From Neoceratodus forsteri (lineage: Eukaryota > Chordata > Ceratodontiformes > Ceratodontidae), in the NCBI GenBank assembly GCA_016271365.2, contig CM057456.1, positions 613,495,501 through 613,559,500 on the forward strand: a stretch of DNA of 64,000 nt, given 5' to 3'. Numbering within the stretch: the stretch's first letter is position 1; each line of letters begins with the position of its first letter. Shown piece after piece: positions 32,345-44,147 of this stretch. The position numbers were made by a program, and so were the translations under genes. Under the pieces are notes generated by a model, which was given only the letters and a program-made list of their open reading frames with translations, searched no databases and was not told the DNA's origin.

Positions 32345-34560
32345 ACAGCTTTCTGCTGCAAATGGTCAGTGAACCAACCAGGTTAGGGAATACCCTTGAC
32401 CTTGTGCTGGCAAATGGGGACTTTGTGAGAGAACTTACAGTGGAGGAACCGCTGTCAGGGAGTGACCACCACTCAGTATGGCTCACATTGGATATGGGCA
32501 AGGAAGGAGTGGAATCTGGCACAATAGTGCTGGACTTCAGGAGGGCCGACTTTGGGAGGATGGGGGAAATGGTAAAAGGGTACCTTGCCAGAATTCAACC
32601 CAGTATGGACACTAACCAGAGGTGGGAGCTCATAAAGCTGGGGATAGTGGAGGCAACCAAAACCTGCTGCAAAGCCCAGAGCAAGAAGGCTAGGGCTAAG
32701 AAACCGATCTGGTTGAGCAAGGAGGTCATGGAAAAGGTAAGGAGGAAAAGAGCTGCCTTTAGGAAGTACACGAAAACAGGGAGGGGGGAAGACAGGGAGG
32801 AGTACTTGACAGAATCGAAGGAGGTGACAAGGGCAGTAAGGGAAGCCAAAGCATCTACAGAACTCAGGCTGGCACAAGGCATTAAGAACAGGGAGAAGGA
32901 CTTCTTTAAATACATCAGGGAAAAAAGGAGCTGTAAGGACCACATAGTAAGGATTAGGAAGGAGGGGGGTTGGGTGAAAGCAGGGTGCGAAAAGGCGGAA
33001 GCACTAAATGAGTACTTCTGCTCAGTATTTACTAAAGAGAATAGGGGGGTGACACCCAAGGTGGGAGAAATGGCAGAAGCAGGGGGGGAAGTGGTGACAG
33101 ATGGGGAAATCATGGAGAGCAGAGTTCGAGAGGGTTTGAAGGCACTGAGGGTGGACAAGGCGCCAGGCCCAGATGGCATCCACCCCAGGGTACTGAAAGA
33201 GCTGGCAGAGGTCCCTGCATGACCTTTGGCAGACCTATTTAATGCCTCACTACATTCGGGGTGTGTACCTCAGGACTGGAGGATGGCTCATGTGGTGCCC
33301 CTCCACAAGAGTGGCCCCAAGGATGAACCGGGAAACTACAGACCAGTGAGCCTCACATCCATCGTGGGTAAGCTAATGGAGACTATCCTGAAGGAGAGGC
33401 TGGTGGCCCTCCTAGAGGCCAAGGACTACAGAACAGCAGACAGCATGGCTTCATACGTGGCAGATCCTGCCAAACCAACCTGGTCAAGTTCTATGACTGG
33501 GTAACTAGGCAACTGGACAGGGGCCATGCAGTGGATGTCCTGTATCTGGACTTCAGTAAGGCATTGACTCAGTGCCACATGGAAGGCTGGGAAGGAAGTT
33601 AGTAGGCACAGGGGCGGGTGCAAAGCTGGTGAGATGGGTAGGAAACTGGCTGCAGGAAGGCAACAGAGGTGGTGGTGGGTGGGGAGCCTCACACCCAAGG
33701 GCAGTAACGAGCGGTGTTCCACAGGGCTCGTGTTGGGACCAGTGTTGTTTGGGATATTCATTGCAGACATATCATGGGACATCAAGAGCAAGATCAGTCT
33801 GTTTGCTGATGATACCAAGGTAGGCGCGGTGGTGGATGACCTAGGGGGATGGCAGGGGTTGCAGGATGATCTGGCAAAGCTTGAAACCTGGTCAGACACC
33901 TGGCAACTGGGCTTTAATGCCAAAAAGTGCAAGGTGCTGCATTTTGGGATGAAGAACCCAAGGAGGAGTTACCAGCTAGGGGAGTGCAGCTAGCCCAGAC
34001 AGAGGAGGAGGAGAAGGATCTGGGTGTGCTCATTACAGGGTCAATGAACAACTCGGCACAATGTAGGAAGGCAGCTGCAAAGGCCAACAAAATGCTGGGT
34101 TGTATTGGAAGGGGATATCCTCGAGGAGGAGGAGGTGATTCTGCCACTGTATAGGTCGTTAGTCAGACCACACCTGAGTACTGCGCAGTACTGGCGTCCG
34201 TGATTCGAAGAGGGACATTAAGTTACTGGAGGGGGTGGTGCAGGTAACAAAGATGATCAAGGGACTGGGGGACTTATCATACCAGAGGAGGCTGAGGGAG
34301 TTGAACATGTACTCACTGGAGGAGAGGAGGGACGGGGGACATGATTGAAACCTTTAAGTACATGAAAGGAATAAACAAGATGGGTACAGAGGGGCTGTTC
34401 AAAGTAAGGGAGAGGAGGGGCACCAGGGGCCATGATATGAGACTGGAGCGAGGAAGGTAGGAAGGTTCAGGAGGGAGATGAGGAGACACTTTTTTACAGA
34501 GAGGGTGGTGGCTGGGTGGAATGCGTTACCTGCTGAAGTGGTATGCAGTAGAACAGTGGA
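32345..34560 (+). pseudogene. ORF2 remnant of the LINE in DIRS-B
   Basis: The endonuclease end reads LSGSDHHSVWLTLDMG (about 32454-32500). The frame runs open to 33222 and contains DKAPGPDGIHPRVLKEL. RT continues at 33226-33504 (VPLHKSGPKDEPGNYRP, then [11 protein letters not shown]), with a frameshift near 33440. The palm follows at 33634-33993 (FADDTK at about 33802). A C-terminal region with decayed blocks goes on to about 34560, including TERVVAGWNALP-like residues. There are several frameshifts. The longest open part is 300 codons, which makes this copy somewhat younger looking than the first LINE. Confidence 0.85.
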
Positions 34561-34720
34561 CTGCTTCAAACGAGGATGGGACAGGACAAGGGGGAGGGTT
34601 AATAAAGGGGAATGGTGGAAGGGAGGGGCAGCTGCAGAATAAGGGGTGCTAGCTGCACATTCAAGCAGACTTGATAAACCTCTAGGCCTTTATCTGCTGG
34701 CAAATTTCGTATGTTCGTAT
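32345..34720 (+). mobile_element. CR1/L2-type LINE inserted in DIRS-B, 5' truncated
   Basis: It starts inside the endonuclease domain and ends in a tail with repeated TCGTATG-like units (about 34706-34720). DIRS-B sequence is continuous across the insertion when compared with DIRS-D around 41630-41650. 5' truncation is usual for LINE insertions. Coding blocks match the LINE at 1-3405. Confidence 0.88.
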
Positions 34721-35400
34721 GTGACCGAGCAATTGTAGAAAGTGTCTGGCTCGACGAGATACTAGAGGATGAAAAGAGGAAGCCAGAATGATGAGGGATT
34801 GTACCCTTGAAAGAGGGAGAAATGCCCTTGCCTGGATAGTGTCTAGTTCCGCCCCTGTAAAAGTAAGAAGCTGGGCTGGCTCCAGAACAGGCTTTTCTAG
34901 GTTCAGAATGAATCCTAAGGAGTCCAGAAGCTTTTGAGTGACCTCTAGAGCTGACCTGACTTGGTCTGAGGACTGACCCATGATGAGCCAGTTGTCCAGG
35001 TATGGGAACAGGAGGATCACCTGTCTCCTGAGGAATGCCACCACTACTGCTAGACACTTGGTGAACACCCTTGGAGCAGATGTTAGGCCGAAAGGCATTG
35101 CTCTGAACTGGTAATGGCCTGAGATCAACTCGAACCTGAGGTACTTTCTGTGGGAATGTCTGATAGGTATGTGGAAGGAGGCATGTTTGAGATCCAGGGA
35201 GGCTAGCCAGTCTCCTGGTCTCAGAGAGGGAAGAATTATTCCCAGAGTCACCATCTTGAATTTTGGCTTTGTTGTATGTTTGTTCAGGTATCTTAGATCT
35301 AGGATGGGTCACCACTCCCCTGCCTTTTTTGGGGTAAGGAAGTATCTGGAATACATTCCTTTTCCCCTGTGACAAATAGGTACCTTCTCTACTGCCCGAA
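34721..35400 (-). pseudogene. DIRS-B reverse transcriptase, right of the LINE
   Basis: The frame 34682-35254 reads MVTLGIILPSLRPGDWLASL, then LKHASFHIPI, RAMPFGLTSAPRVFTKC and FPYLDNWLIMG. The catalytic YLDD is changed to YLDN (about 34992), and the motif-A block reads LDLKHASF where DIRS-D keeps LDLKDAYF. Both changes would abolish polymerase activity. Upstream fingers (FQILPYPKKG) are in the 34599-35375 frame, so a shift lies near 35250. Confidence 0.82.
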
Positions 35401-35619
35401 GAAGTAGGAGGAGACTTCTGCCTCTAGGGTCTTTGTCCCCAAGGGAGAGGAAGGACTGAAAGACTTTGCTCTCATTTTTGGGAACCTTTTGAAACTGAGA
35501 GCAAGTCCCTGGCTCACTACTCCAGGACCCATTTGTCTGAAGTAATAGACTTCCAGGCCTGGAAATAGTAAGCCAGCCTGCCCCCTACTGGAACTGGGGA
35601 GGCAACCCTGACCGACACC

Positions 35620-37214
35620 TCAGGGTGTCTGCTTGGCAGGGGGCTTAGACTGAGTGGATGATGGGGTCCTGGTCATCCCACGTCTGCCTCTTCCCCTAAA
35701 GAACCCCCTCTGCTGGAAAGAAGAGGAGGCCTGGGCTTGGTAAAAAGGCCTGTGAAAAGGCCTGCCCCTGCCAGCCCTAAATTGCTGCCTCTGAGGAGTG
35801 GCCTGCTTTTCTTTGGCTTCAGCACTCCTGTAGGTGGTTCTGTATTCGTCCATCTTTTTCATGTAAGCCTCTGTTTGCTCCCCAAACAGAGAATTACCAG
35901 TTACAGGAAAATCCATGGCCGTAGTCTGGGTATCCTGTGAAAGACTGGTACACCTAAGCCAAGCAAACCTCCTCATGGAGATAGATGTAGCCATGACCCT
36001 GGAATGAACATAATTCGAGTCTACAGCAGCATGGAATTGCACCTTGGATGCCTTAATACCATCTACAGCCACCTGCTCCAGCTCCCTGGCCAGCTGAGGA
36101 GGGGCATTCTTAGCCAGCTCCAGAACCATATCCCACATAGATTTCTGGTTATCTGGCTGTATATGTCATGTAATTTGATTGCCTGAGTCCCAAAGAGGAT
36201 GCCAAGTACTGTTTGTTTGCCATGGCATCCACTTCCCTGGAATCCTTATCTGGGGGTGTTAGCCTTGTCACAGGCTGCAGCTTGCACTACCCCAATATGG
36301 CTGCAATGATTTGAAAGGAATTCCATCCAAGCACCTGACAAAGCATACCTGCTATCCATTCATTTGTCCACAAGAGGGATGGATGTGGGAAACTGCATAA
36401 TTTTCTGTATCTGTTTCCCCAGGGATTTATGTAAAGGGATTGACACTCTCTTTGACTCTGGGACATCCTTCATTTCCACATAGTCAGGCTCCTCCTGATT
36501 CTGTTCAGCCTCTTCCATAGGAAGCTGAAGAGTCTCAGCCACTTTCTTGTAAAACAAGAAGTGGGTGGGTGGGGGACTCAGAAAGCCTGGCAGGAGAAAC
36601 ATTGGAAGGCCTGTCTGGGGAGATGTCAGGCTCAACTGGCTCATCTATGCCTTCAAACTCATCTTTATCATACTCTTCTTCCTCCCCCCAATCGCCCTCA
36701 TAGAATTTTCAGGATCTATTTCAGAAGCAACTATTTCTGACCGAACCGATCGCCTTTGAACCGATGTCGGTTCGGTCAGAACCGGGCACAGCGACTGGAC
36801 AATTATAATCGCTTTCGCAATCTCTTCAGCAGTCGAAACATGGGGAGTAGGATCTGAACCGGCTGACTTTGTGTTTCTTTACTGAAGGAACTGACTCCGC
36901 ACAGTCAGCTCTCCTTTTGCCCGAAGAGGTATCGCCCAGGTCAGTGGGCACTTCCTCAGGTTCGGTCGCAACCGAACTGGGCTGGCCATCCAGGTCAACG
37001 GACTTCTCGGCCTCCCTTTCCTTTAGCCTACTTAAACGTTTTTCCAAAGTGACTTTGGGAAAGTTTTTAAAAATTTGGCAGTCTTCCTTGAGGTGGTCAA
37101 ACCCCAGACAATACACGCAGACGAGGTGAGGATCAGCCTACCAAAGGCCTCCCCACACTCGGTACAGTGCTGAAACACAGTGGGAACAGTTTTCTTTTTT
37201 GGTTTCTCAGACAT
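35620..37214 (-). pseudogene. DIRS-B Gag, frameshifted
   Basis: The ATG at 37214 gives MSEKPKKKTVPTVFQHC with CTECG. After a shift the second half of the Cys/His module (YCLGFDHLKEDC) lies in 36826-37116. The middle (36360-36644) contains EEPDYVEMKDVPESKR. The C-terminal frame (35620-36138, 172 codons) has SRVMATSISMRRFAWLRC, GNSLFGEQTEAYMKKMDEY and an Arg- and Gly-rich tail (GRGRPFHRP, FFRGRGRRG) likely to bind RNA. It matches DIRS-D Gag block by block. Confidence 0.8.
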
Positions 37215-37786
37215 GCCGGATTCAAAAAGTTACCCTTCACAGCATTTAAGCCAGGCAACACACACTTATCGGTTCCAACCATGTCACAGGTCGGTTAAAA
37301 AAATCCCAGAAAATGTCGGATTTTTTTCAGGAACCGATAAGTACCGGAAACCACAAAAATGTCACACAAATATCACACAAAATTAACAGTTAAGGATTTG
37401 TTTCGGTTCCCAACCGGACCGACCGGGAGAGAACCGAAGAAAAAATATTTCTACTAAATAACTCACACTACCCACTAAGCTACACTTACTGTACCGTGAC
37501 AGAAATTAGAATACCAAATAAAATAAGAAAGCGGTTGAATAAACCGACCGATTCAAACTTTTACCGAACTGAACTGAAGGAGAATTCTCCGGAGAGACTT
37601 CACAATTAGGCGGAGTAAAGAATCTGACGTTTACACTAAGGAGTACCAGGGACAGAGGTTTGAAAATTGAGCTCGAGCTCAATGTTCTATGCTTTGGCAT
37701 AGAGTTAACCCTTTACTCTCCGGAGCAGTTCAAGTGCTGGGGCTAACTGCATATAGTCAGAATACAGCAAGACTTCATGTTGTTTG

Positions 37787-38649
37787 AATCACTTATTGCC
37801 TATCGGCCAAGTCATTAATGATGCTGAACCAACACCTGACACTTCTCCTGGGCCAGTGACTCATGCTGCTGCAAAGGGGAAACAAAGCCAAACTGTCCAT
37901 GTTGTTCCAGAACTAAGGCCTTCCCCTCAGCAGGCCCAGAGTGACAGTGATGACTGTACGTCTGTCTCTGATGAGAGCGACTGTGATAATGCCTATTATC
38001 CCTCATATGAAATGAGTCAGTTGTTTCGAGGCAATCCTCTACAGAATCATGGGGATGAAGCTGGGCCTTCAGAACTGCCTAACCCCCCAGCTTCTTCCCT
38101 GGACCCAATGCCTCCTGAAAGTGAGGTGCAAAGTATCACATCTGAGGTTGCAAGCTCTCTGTGTCTTGTAGAACTGTTTGACTTGCCCAAAGAAGGGGTT
38201 GATGTTCTGAGTCTTCCTGGTGACACAGCAGAACTAACAGAGCCAAGAGAAAGAGAGGACAGTGCCCTTCCGTGAAACAAAGCTAAAGTGTGCTCAGGTG
38301 TCCTGAGGATGACCAGTCAGGGCATTCTGTAGAAAATCTTAATGAACAAAGTACTTTGGAAACAGAAGCTACTGAGCCCGAAGCTGCCGGTGCTGCCAAC
38401 CTGAACTTCTCATCCAGTGCACAGACGCCCTTCCTGAAAGAAGAAAAGGAAGTGTCCAATGCCCATTACGACAAGCCAGTGCCAGGGTCTGTACCTTCCA
38501 GAAGGACTGGGCAACCTGTTAAGCCAGTGCTACATTTTAGTTATGATTCCCCTGGGAGGCCTGTGGACTTGCCTCTCAATGTGGTCCATAAAGGTGTTTA
38601 CGTTTCCAAGAGCTCACTGCACAAACTGAGCTTGACTGCCATCTCCTGA
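37787..38649 (+). pseudogene. C-terminal tail of G pol
   Basis: After DIRS-B the G reading continues with HLLPIGQ, then a long acidic, Ser- and Pro-rich region (37787-38275). A stop and short shift at 38275 precede 38290-38649, which ends with RRTGQPVKPVLHFSYDSPGR. Ends of this type, with a basic RR-T motif and a YDSPG-like turn, are common at the C-terminus of vertebrate gypsy Pol proteins. The stop is the TGA at 38647-38649. No envelope-like frame follows. Confidence 0.6.
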
Positions 38650-39026
38650 CTAATTGTCCTTCCCTCAGAACATGGTGTCCCTGTCCCATCTTGCCCAAGT
38701 TAGCTGATAGGGAAGGGCCCCCTTCTATATTGTTTACTGTACAAGAAGTTATAACGTGAAGTCATAGGTAACTGTTTATAGTATGTTTATCATAACAGAA
38801 TCAGTATAGAGTGTATGAAACATGGATAAGTATTGTTAATGAAGATATGGTATAGTGAAATGTATAGTAATGTGATAAGTTTACGCTAACTGATGCATCA
38901 GATATTATTCCCATAGTATGCTAATGTCACGTATGTCTTGTATATATTTCTTCTTCAATATTTTGATGGTGTAGACTTGACGTGGACACCAAGTTTTTCC
39001 AGGCAGAAAAGGGTATAACCCCCTAC
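38650..39026 (+). other. G 3' noncoding region up to DIRS-D
   Basis: AT-rich noncoding sequence after the pol stop. It is cut by DIRS-D at about 39027 and should continue at 44709. It does not match the LTR of element E. It may be 3' UTR or the first part of U3. Confidence 0.45.
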
Positions 39027-39481
39027 AAGAAAAAATTACTCACCTTAGTAATGTTGTTTCTTCTAATGGAGTCTTGCTATATTATGACAATTGCAGTATG
39101 ACCGCAGGTTAGAACTGCTCTGGAGGTGAAATAGTTAACTTTCCATGCAGGCATGGAATCTTGAGCACGAGCTCGGTTAAGGAAGCTCTGTCTGCTTTCT
39201 TTCAAACCCAAACCGTCAGATCTTTACGAGCTAAACTCACTAAGGCTCTGTGTGGGAGCTGTAAACCTACACTAGCCAACTGGCTACTAAATATAAGAAC
39301 ACATTTTTTGGTCCAAAACAAAGACTCAAGTCAGGAGACCCCAAAAATGAAAAACACAACACCCAGTCAACCCAAAAAAGGAGAGGTGAAAACAACAAGG
39401 TGGGCATCTACTAAGTGCCAACACTGGACTGCCCACCCACAGCCCAAAACAAGGTTCTGAGAGGGGCAGGCAGGGTGGGAG

Positions 39482-39574
39482 GTCATAATATAGCAAGACT
39501 CCATTAGAAGAAACAACATTACTAAGGTGAGTAATTTTTTCTTCAAACAACATGAAGTCTTGCTATATTATGAC
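39482..39574. repeat. DIRS-D internal complementary region
   Basis: The arms GTCATAATATAGCAAGACT and AGTCTTGCTATATTATGAC are perfect complements around a centre reading CATTACTAAGGTGAGTAATT. The arms match the element ends at about 39070-39095 and about 44672-44695. Confidence 0.88.
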
Positions 39575-39618
39575 AATTGCAGACTATATAGTGAAACTTC
39601 CATGGAGGAGGGCAGAAC

Positions 39619-40706
39619 CTACTTAGGGAATAGGCTCTGAAGGACAGCTGTGCCAAACCGAGCATCACTCCGAGCCTGGATGTCCAAGGAATAATGCTTG
39701 GTAAAAGTGTGAACTGTTTTCCAGGTAGCTGCTCGACATATCTCTAAAATAGGGATGTCTCTGGCAGCAGCCAGAGAAGCAGCTGTACCCCTGGTAGAGT
39801 GAGCCCTCAGGCCTGAGGGGGGATCCTTACCCAGCTTTTCATAACAGAATTGGATACAAGAGACAATCCACCTGGCAATGGGTCTTTTAGTGGCAGGTTT
39901 CCCCTTCCCAACCTCACCATAAGTGATGAACAGTTAGAGGGAGTCAAACCTGTGACCCTTGGTGCGTTCAATGTAGTAACTAAGGGCCCTTTTCACATCT
40001 AAGCTGTGCAGCCTCTTCTCACCAGAGGAGGAATGGTCAGTGAAGTAAACTGGGAGAGAAATAGATTGGTTAAGGTGGAAATCTGAAACCACCTTAGGCA
40101 GAAACTTTCTATTAGTCCGAAGGACTACCTTATCTCTGTGAAAGGAGATAAAGTCTGGCTCCACTGACAATGCTTGTAATTCACTTATGCGTCTGGCAGA
40201 GGTGATAGCTACCAGAAACACAGTTTTCCAAGTCAAGAACTTAAGCTCAGCTGAGGACAAGGACTCAAAGGGAGGTTGCAAGAGCTGAGCAATGCAAACA
40301 TTGAGGTCCCAGGCAGGGGCAGGGTCCCTAAATGGAGGGTTGGTGTGAAGCAAACCTTTGAAAAACTTGGAAAACACAGGGTGAGATGAAAGAGGAGAGG
40401 GTTTACCTGCTAAAACAAAGGCAGAGACAGCTGCCAAATGTACCTTCAGGGTAGCTGGTCTCAGCCCCAAAGTGTTTAGATGGACCAAATAATCTAGAAC
40501 TGTGGGTAGATCAGCAGTGTCTGGGGAAATATTCTTTCCAAGCACCATATGGAAAATCTTTTCCATTTGGAATTGTAAGTAGTTCCTGGTAGAAGGCTTC
40601 CAGAAGCCTGAGTATATCCATTACACCTGAGAGAGGTGTAGGCCAGCAAATCTAGCTCTTCAAGAACCAGGTCTTGAGATTGAGAGACTTGAGGTTCGGA
40701 TACCAA
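39619..40706 (-). pseudogene. DIRS-D tyrosine recombinase, nearly complete
   Basis: The N-terminal part lies in 40494-40706 and the main frame in 39934-40566 (TLKVHLAAVSAF, then FLVAITSARRISELQAL with the first Arg). A stop (TAA) at about 39934-39936 interrupts it; beyond it the same reading continues to a TAG at 39619. That part has RAHSTRGTAAS (His-x-x-Arg), ICRAATWKT and KHYSLDI with the catalytic Tyr. All four catalytic residues are present. One shift near 40560 and one stop keep it from being intact. Confidence 0.83.
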
Positions 40707-40725
40707 ACCCTTCCCTGGGCACAGG

Positions 40726-42489
40726 TTAACAGATTGTGATTCTTGGAAGGCACAGGGGAGGATGGACTGCTAAGGACAGGAGGAGAGGATACCAGGGTTG
40801 CTCTGGCCAATCGGGGCAATCAGAATGACCCTGCAGGATTGGGATCTGATTTTGACTAGTACTTTGAACAGAGAGGAAGGGGGGAAAGGCATAGAGAAAC
40901 TTCCCTTCCCAACTGAGGGCTAAGGTGTCCAGAGGGACTGAGCCCAAGACTGGGGGCCTGCAGCAAAAGAGAGGAAGTTGATGATTGTCTGGAGCTGCAA
41001 AGAGATATATTTGCGGGGTGCCCCATTTGGCAAATACCATTCCCAGAACCAGGGGATCCAGGGACCACTCGTCATGGCCCTGAGAGATCCTGCTGAGAGC
41101 ATCTGCCAGGACATTGTCTTTGCCTGGGAGGTGAACTGCCGTAAGGGAAGTGTTCAGGGAGTAGGCCAGAGACCACAACTTTGAGGCTTCGGTGCACAAG
41201 GCCGTAGACCGAGTGCCCCCGGTTGTTGATGTACCACATTGTAGTGATGTTGTCTGTTCTGACCTGTACAATTTTGTTTTGAACAGATTTGGAGAAAGCT
41301 TGAAGTTCTAGAAAAACTGCTCTGAGCTCCAACAGGTTGATGTGGAGCAGAGATTCCTGTGGGGACCACAGTCCCTGGGTAGTGAGGTCGCCCATGTGGG
41401 CCCCTCACCCCAAGAGGGATGCATCTGTAGTAAGAATTAATGAGTGAGGTTGAGTGACAAAGGGAACTCCTTGTTTCAGGTTGCTCTGATCCTGCCACCA
41501 CTGTAGGGCTTGGATTAGGGTTCGAGTTACTGGGATCAACTTGGTAAGAGGATCCTTTCTTTGGGACCAAAAGGCCCTCAAATGGAACTGAATGTCCCAC
41601 ATCTGAAATCTTGCTCCTTGCACTACTGCTGTGGAAGCAGCCATGTGTCCCAGGAGCTGCAGAAATGCCTTGCTGGTCGAGAGACCTGCAGGGTGAATGA
41701 GGAGGCCAGGAGACTAGGGTGTTTGCCCTGTCTAAGGGGGGAGGCCCTGGCTTCCTGGGTGTTCAGTTCTGTGCCTATGAAGGTTAGGAGCTGGACAGGC
41801 TCCAGCACTGACTTTGGGAGATTCAGAAGGAAACCTAGGGAAGTAAGCAGTTGCTGAGTTATCTGGAGATGTAGGTTGACCTGGTCTGGGGATTGGCCTA
41901 CTAAGAGCCAATCGTCCAGGTAAGGAAAGATGGCAATCTTTTGTCTTCTTAGGCAAGCTACTGCTACTGCCAGGCATTTGGTGAATACCCTTGGCGCCGA
42001 GGTGAGACCAAAGGGCATTGCTCTGAACTGGTAATGGCCTGAGGGCAGCTCGAACCTGAGGTACTTTCGGTGGGAGCTTCTGATGAGAATATGGAAATAG
42101 GCATCCTTGAGGTCCAGGGACGCTAGCCAGTCCCCTGGCCTTAGGGAGGGTAAAATGATCCCTAAAGTCACCATTTTGAACTTTGGTTTTAAAAGGTGCT
42201 TGTTCAGGTATCTGAGATCCAGGATGGGCCGCCATTCTCCTGTCTTTTTTGGGGTAAGGAAGTACCTGGAGTACAAACCTTTGCCCTGGTGTAGGGGTGG
42301 AACCCTTTCCATGGCTCTGAGAGTGAGGAGGGTAGAGACCTCCGACTCTAAAGCGAGTGCCTCTGATGGAGATGCAGGAGGAAAAGATCTGGCTCTCATC
42401 TTCGGAAATTTTTTGAAGCTGAGAACCAGTCCCTGGCTTACTACTTCCAGGACCCACTTGTCTGATGAGAGACTTCCAGTCCTGGACAA
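40726..42489 (-). pseudogene. DIRS-D reverse transcriptase and RNase H
   Basis: The RT frame 41623-42489 is open for 288 codons: FLTPKKTGEWRPILDLRYLN, then SLDLKDAYFHILI, RAMPFGLTSAPRVFTKC and FPYLDDWLLVGQ. The catalytic Asp residues are present. RNase H follows in 41405-41644 (LILTTDASLLG) and 41072-41395 (LLELRAVFLELQAF, then VQVRTDNITTMWYINN). The ADALSRIS block is in 40726-41271. Stops and shifts near 41400 and 41250 separate the RNase H pieces. Confidence 0.86.
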
Positions 42490-42506
42490 AGTAAGCAGCC
42501 TGCCCC

Positions 42507-44147
42507 CTACAGGTAGAGGAGAAGCGGCCTGGCTACCCCATCAGGGTGCCTGCTTGGCAGGGGCTTTGGGCTGAGGGGTAGAAGCAGGCCTGCTTGAACC
42601 CCGGCCTGCCCTCCTCTGAAGAATCCCTTTGAGCATAGGGAGGAAGAGGAGGCCTGAGCCTGGTAAAAAGGCCTATGAAAAGGCCTGCCCCTGCCCTTGG
42701 GAAGCTGCTTCTGAGGAGTGGCCTGCCTTTCCTTGGCCTGAGCACTCCTATAGGTGGTCCTGTATTCATCCATTTTCTTCATGTAATTCTCTGTCTGCTC
42801 CCCAAACAGAGAATTGCCAACCACAGGAAAATCCATAGCTTTAGACTGGGTATCCTGTGACAAGGTGGTGCATCTGAGCCAAGCCATTCTGTGAAGTGCC
42901 ACAGACGTAGCCATGACTCTTGAAGATACATCATTAGAGTCCACCGCAGCATGAAATTGCACCTTTGATGCCTCAATACCATCCATAGCCACCTGTTCCA
43001 GCTCCCTGGCAAGCTGGTCAGGGACTTGTTTGGCTAGAGCCAGCACAGTATCCCATCTGGATTTCTGGTATCTGGCAGCATAAGCCATATAATTTGCTTG
43101 TCTGAGTCCCAAGGATGCTGCCATGTACTGTTTCTTTGCCATAGCATCAATCTTCCTGGAGTCCTTTTCAGGAGGTGTGAAGCTAGGGGAATGTTTGCCT
43201 GTCACAGGCTGTAGCCTGCACTACCCCCACATGGCTGTACTGCTGTGTAAGGAATTCCGTGTCAGAACCTGATAAAGTATACCTTCTGTCCATTCTTTTA
43301 TCTATAGGAGGTATAGAATGAGGAGTTTTTAAAACTTTTACTGTCTGCTTCCTAAAAGATTTGTGAAGAGGAATAGACAGTCTCTTAGATTCTGGAATAT
43401 CCATCATTTCTACATAATCAGGCTCTTCCTGGTCATCAACAGCTTCCTCAACAGGGAGCTGAAGAGTTTCAGCAACCTTTTTATAAAACATAAAATGAGA
43501 AGGGGACTCAGAAAGCCTTGGAGGAGAAACCCCTAAAGGTCTGTCTGGAGAGGTATCCGGTTCAATAGGAGCATCCAGATCCTCCAGACCATATTCACTC
43601 TCTCATACTCCTCTTCCCCCTCCCACGGTTCATAAAATTCCTCAAAATCATAATCCTGAACCGGTGGGACCGGTTGAACCGAACGTCTCCCAGATGGTGC
43701 CGGTTCAGGAACTGGGGAAAGAGACTGGACAATTTGGATTGCTTTAGCTATCTCTTGAGCTGTTGGGGAAAGAACTTTTTCCACAGCAGCAGCAGCAGAC
43801 TTTCTAATCCTTTTTACAGGAACTGGCTCCTCGGAGCCAGCTCTACGTTTGCCCCAGGAAGTATCGCCCTGGTCAGAGGGCACTCCCTCCGGTTCGGTTG
43901 GCACCGAACCGGGCCGGCCATCCGGATCAGCGGACTTTTTGGCCTCCCTTTCCCTGAGCCTACCAACTCTCTTTTCCACAGTGGCAGCAGGGAAATTCTT
44001 ACAAATCTGGCAGTCTGCATTGAGGTGGTCAAACCCCAGGCAATAAACACAGGTGGTGTGAGGGTCAGCCTTGGCAAAGGCTTCCCCACAGACACTACAG
44101 TGCTGAAACCCAGTGGGCCCGGTTTTTCTTTTGGGTTTCTCAGACAT
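42507..44147 (-). pseudogene. DIRS-D Gag
   Basis: The frame 43533-44147 starts MSEKPKRKTGPTGFQHC and holds the full Cys/His module: CSVCG, DPHTTCVYCLG, DHLNADCQIC. Basic, acidic and coiled regions follow (AQEIAKAIQIVQSL). 43183-43491 has EEPDYVEMMDIPESKRLSIP. 42507-43205 has LARELEQVAMDGIEASKVQF, SRVMATSVALHRMAWLRC and GNSLFGEQTENYMKKMDEY with a basic tail (KGRGRPFHRP). Two frameshifts separate the three pieces. It is the best preserved Gag in the window. Confidence 0.82.

Larger units (their letters stand above)
29875..37786 (-). mobile_element. DIRS-B, inserted in G, itself split by a LINE
   Basis: The left terminus (AGAAAAAATTACTCACCATA) and the right end (GACTTCATGTTGTTTGAA) are related to the ICR at 30342-30434. 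About 60 bases inside each end, GCAGTTAGCCCCAGCACTTG on the left is the complement of the right copy near 37731-37750. Minus-strand genes from the right are gag, RT with RNase H (interrupted by a plus-strand LINE) and a truncated tyrosine recombinase. G coding resumes at 37787 directly after the MHH codons before 29875. The sequence is closely related to DIRS-D. Confidence 0.86.

Noticed and set aside
37787..38649. Envelope gene of element G
   Set aside because: No signal peptide, membrane segment or furin-like site; acidic, Ser/Pro-rich sequence ending in a Pol-type tail.
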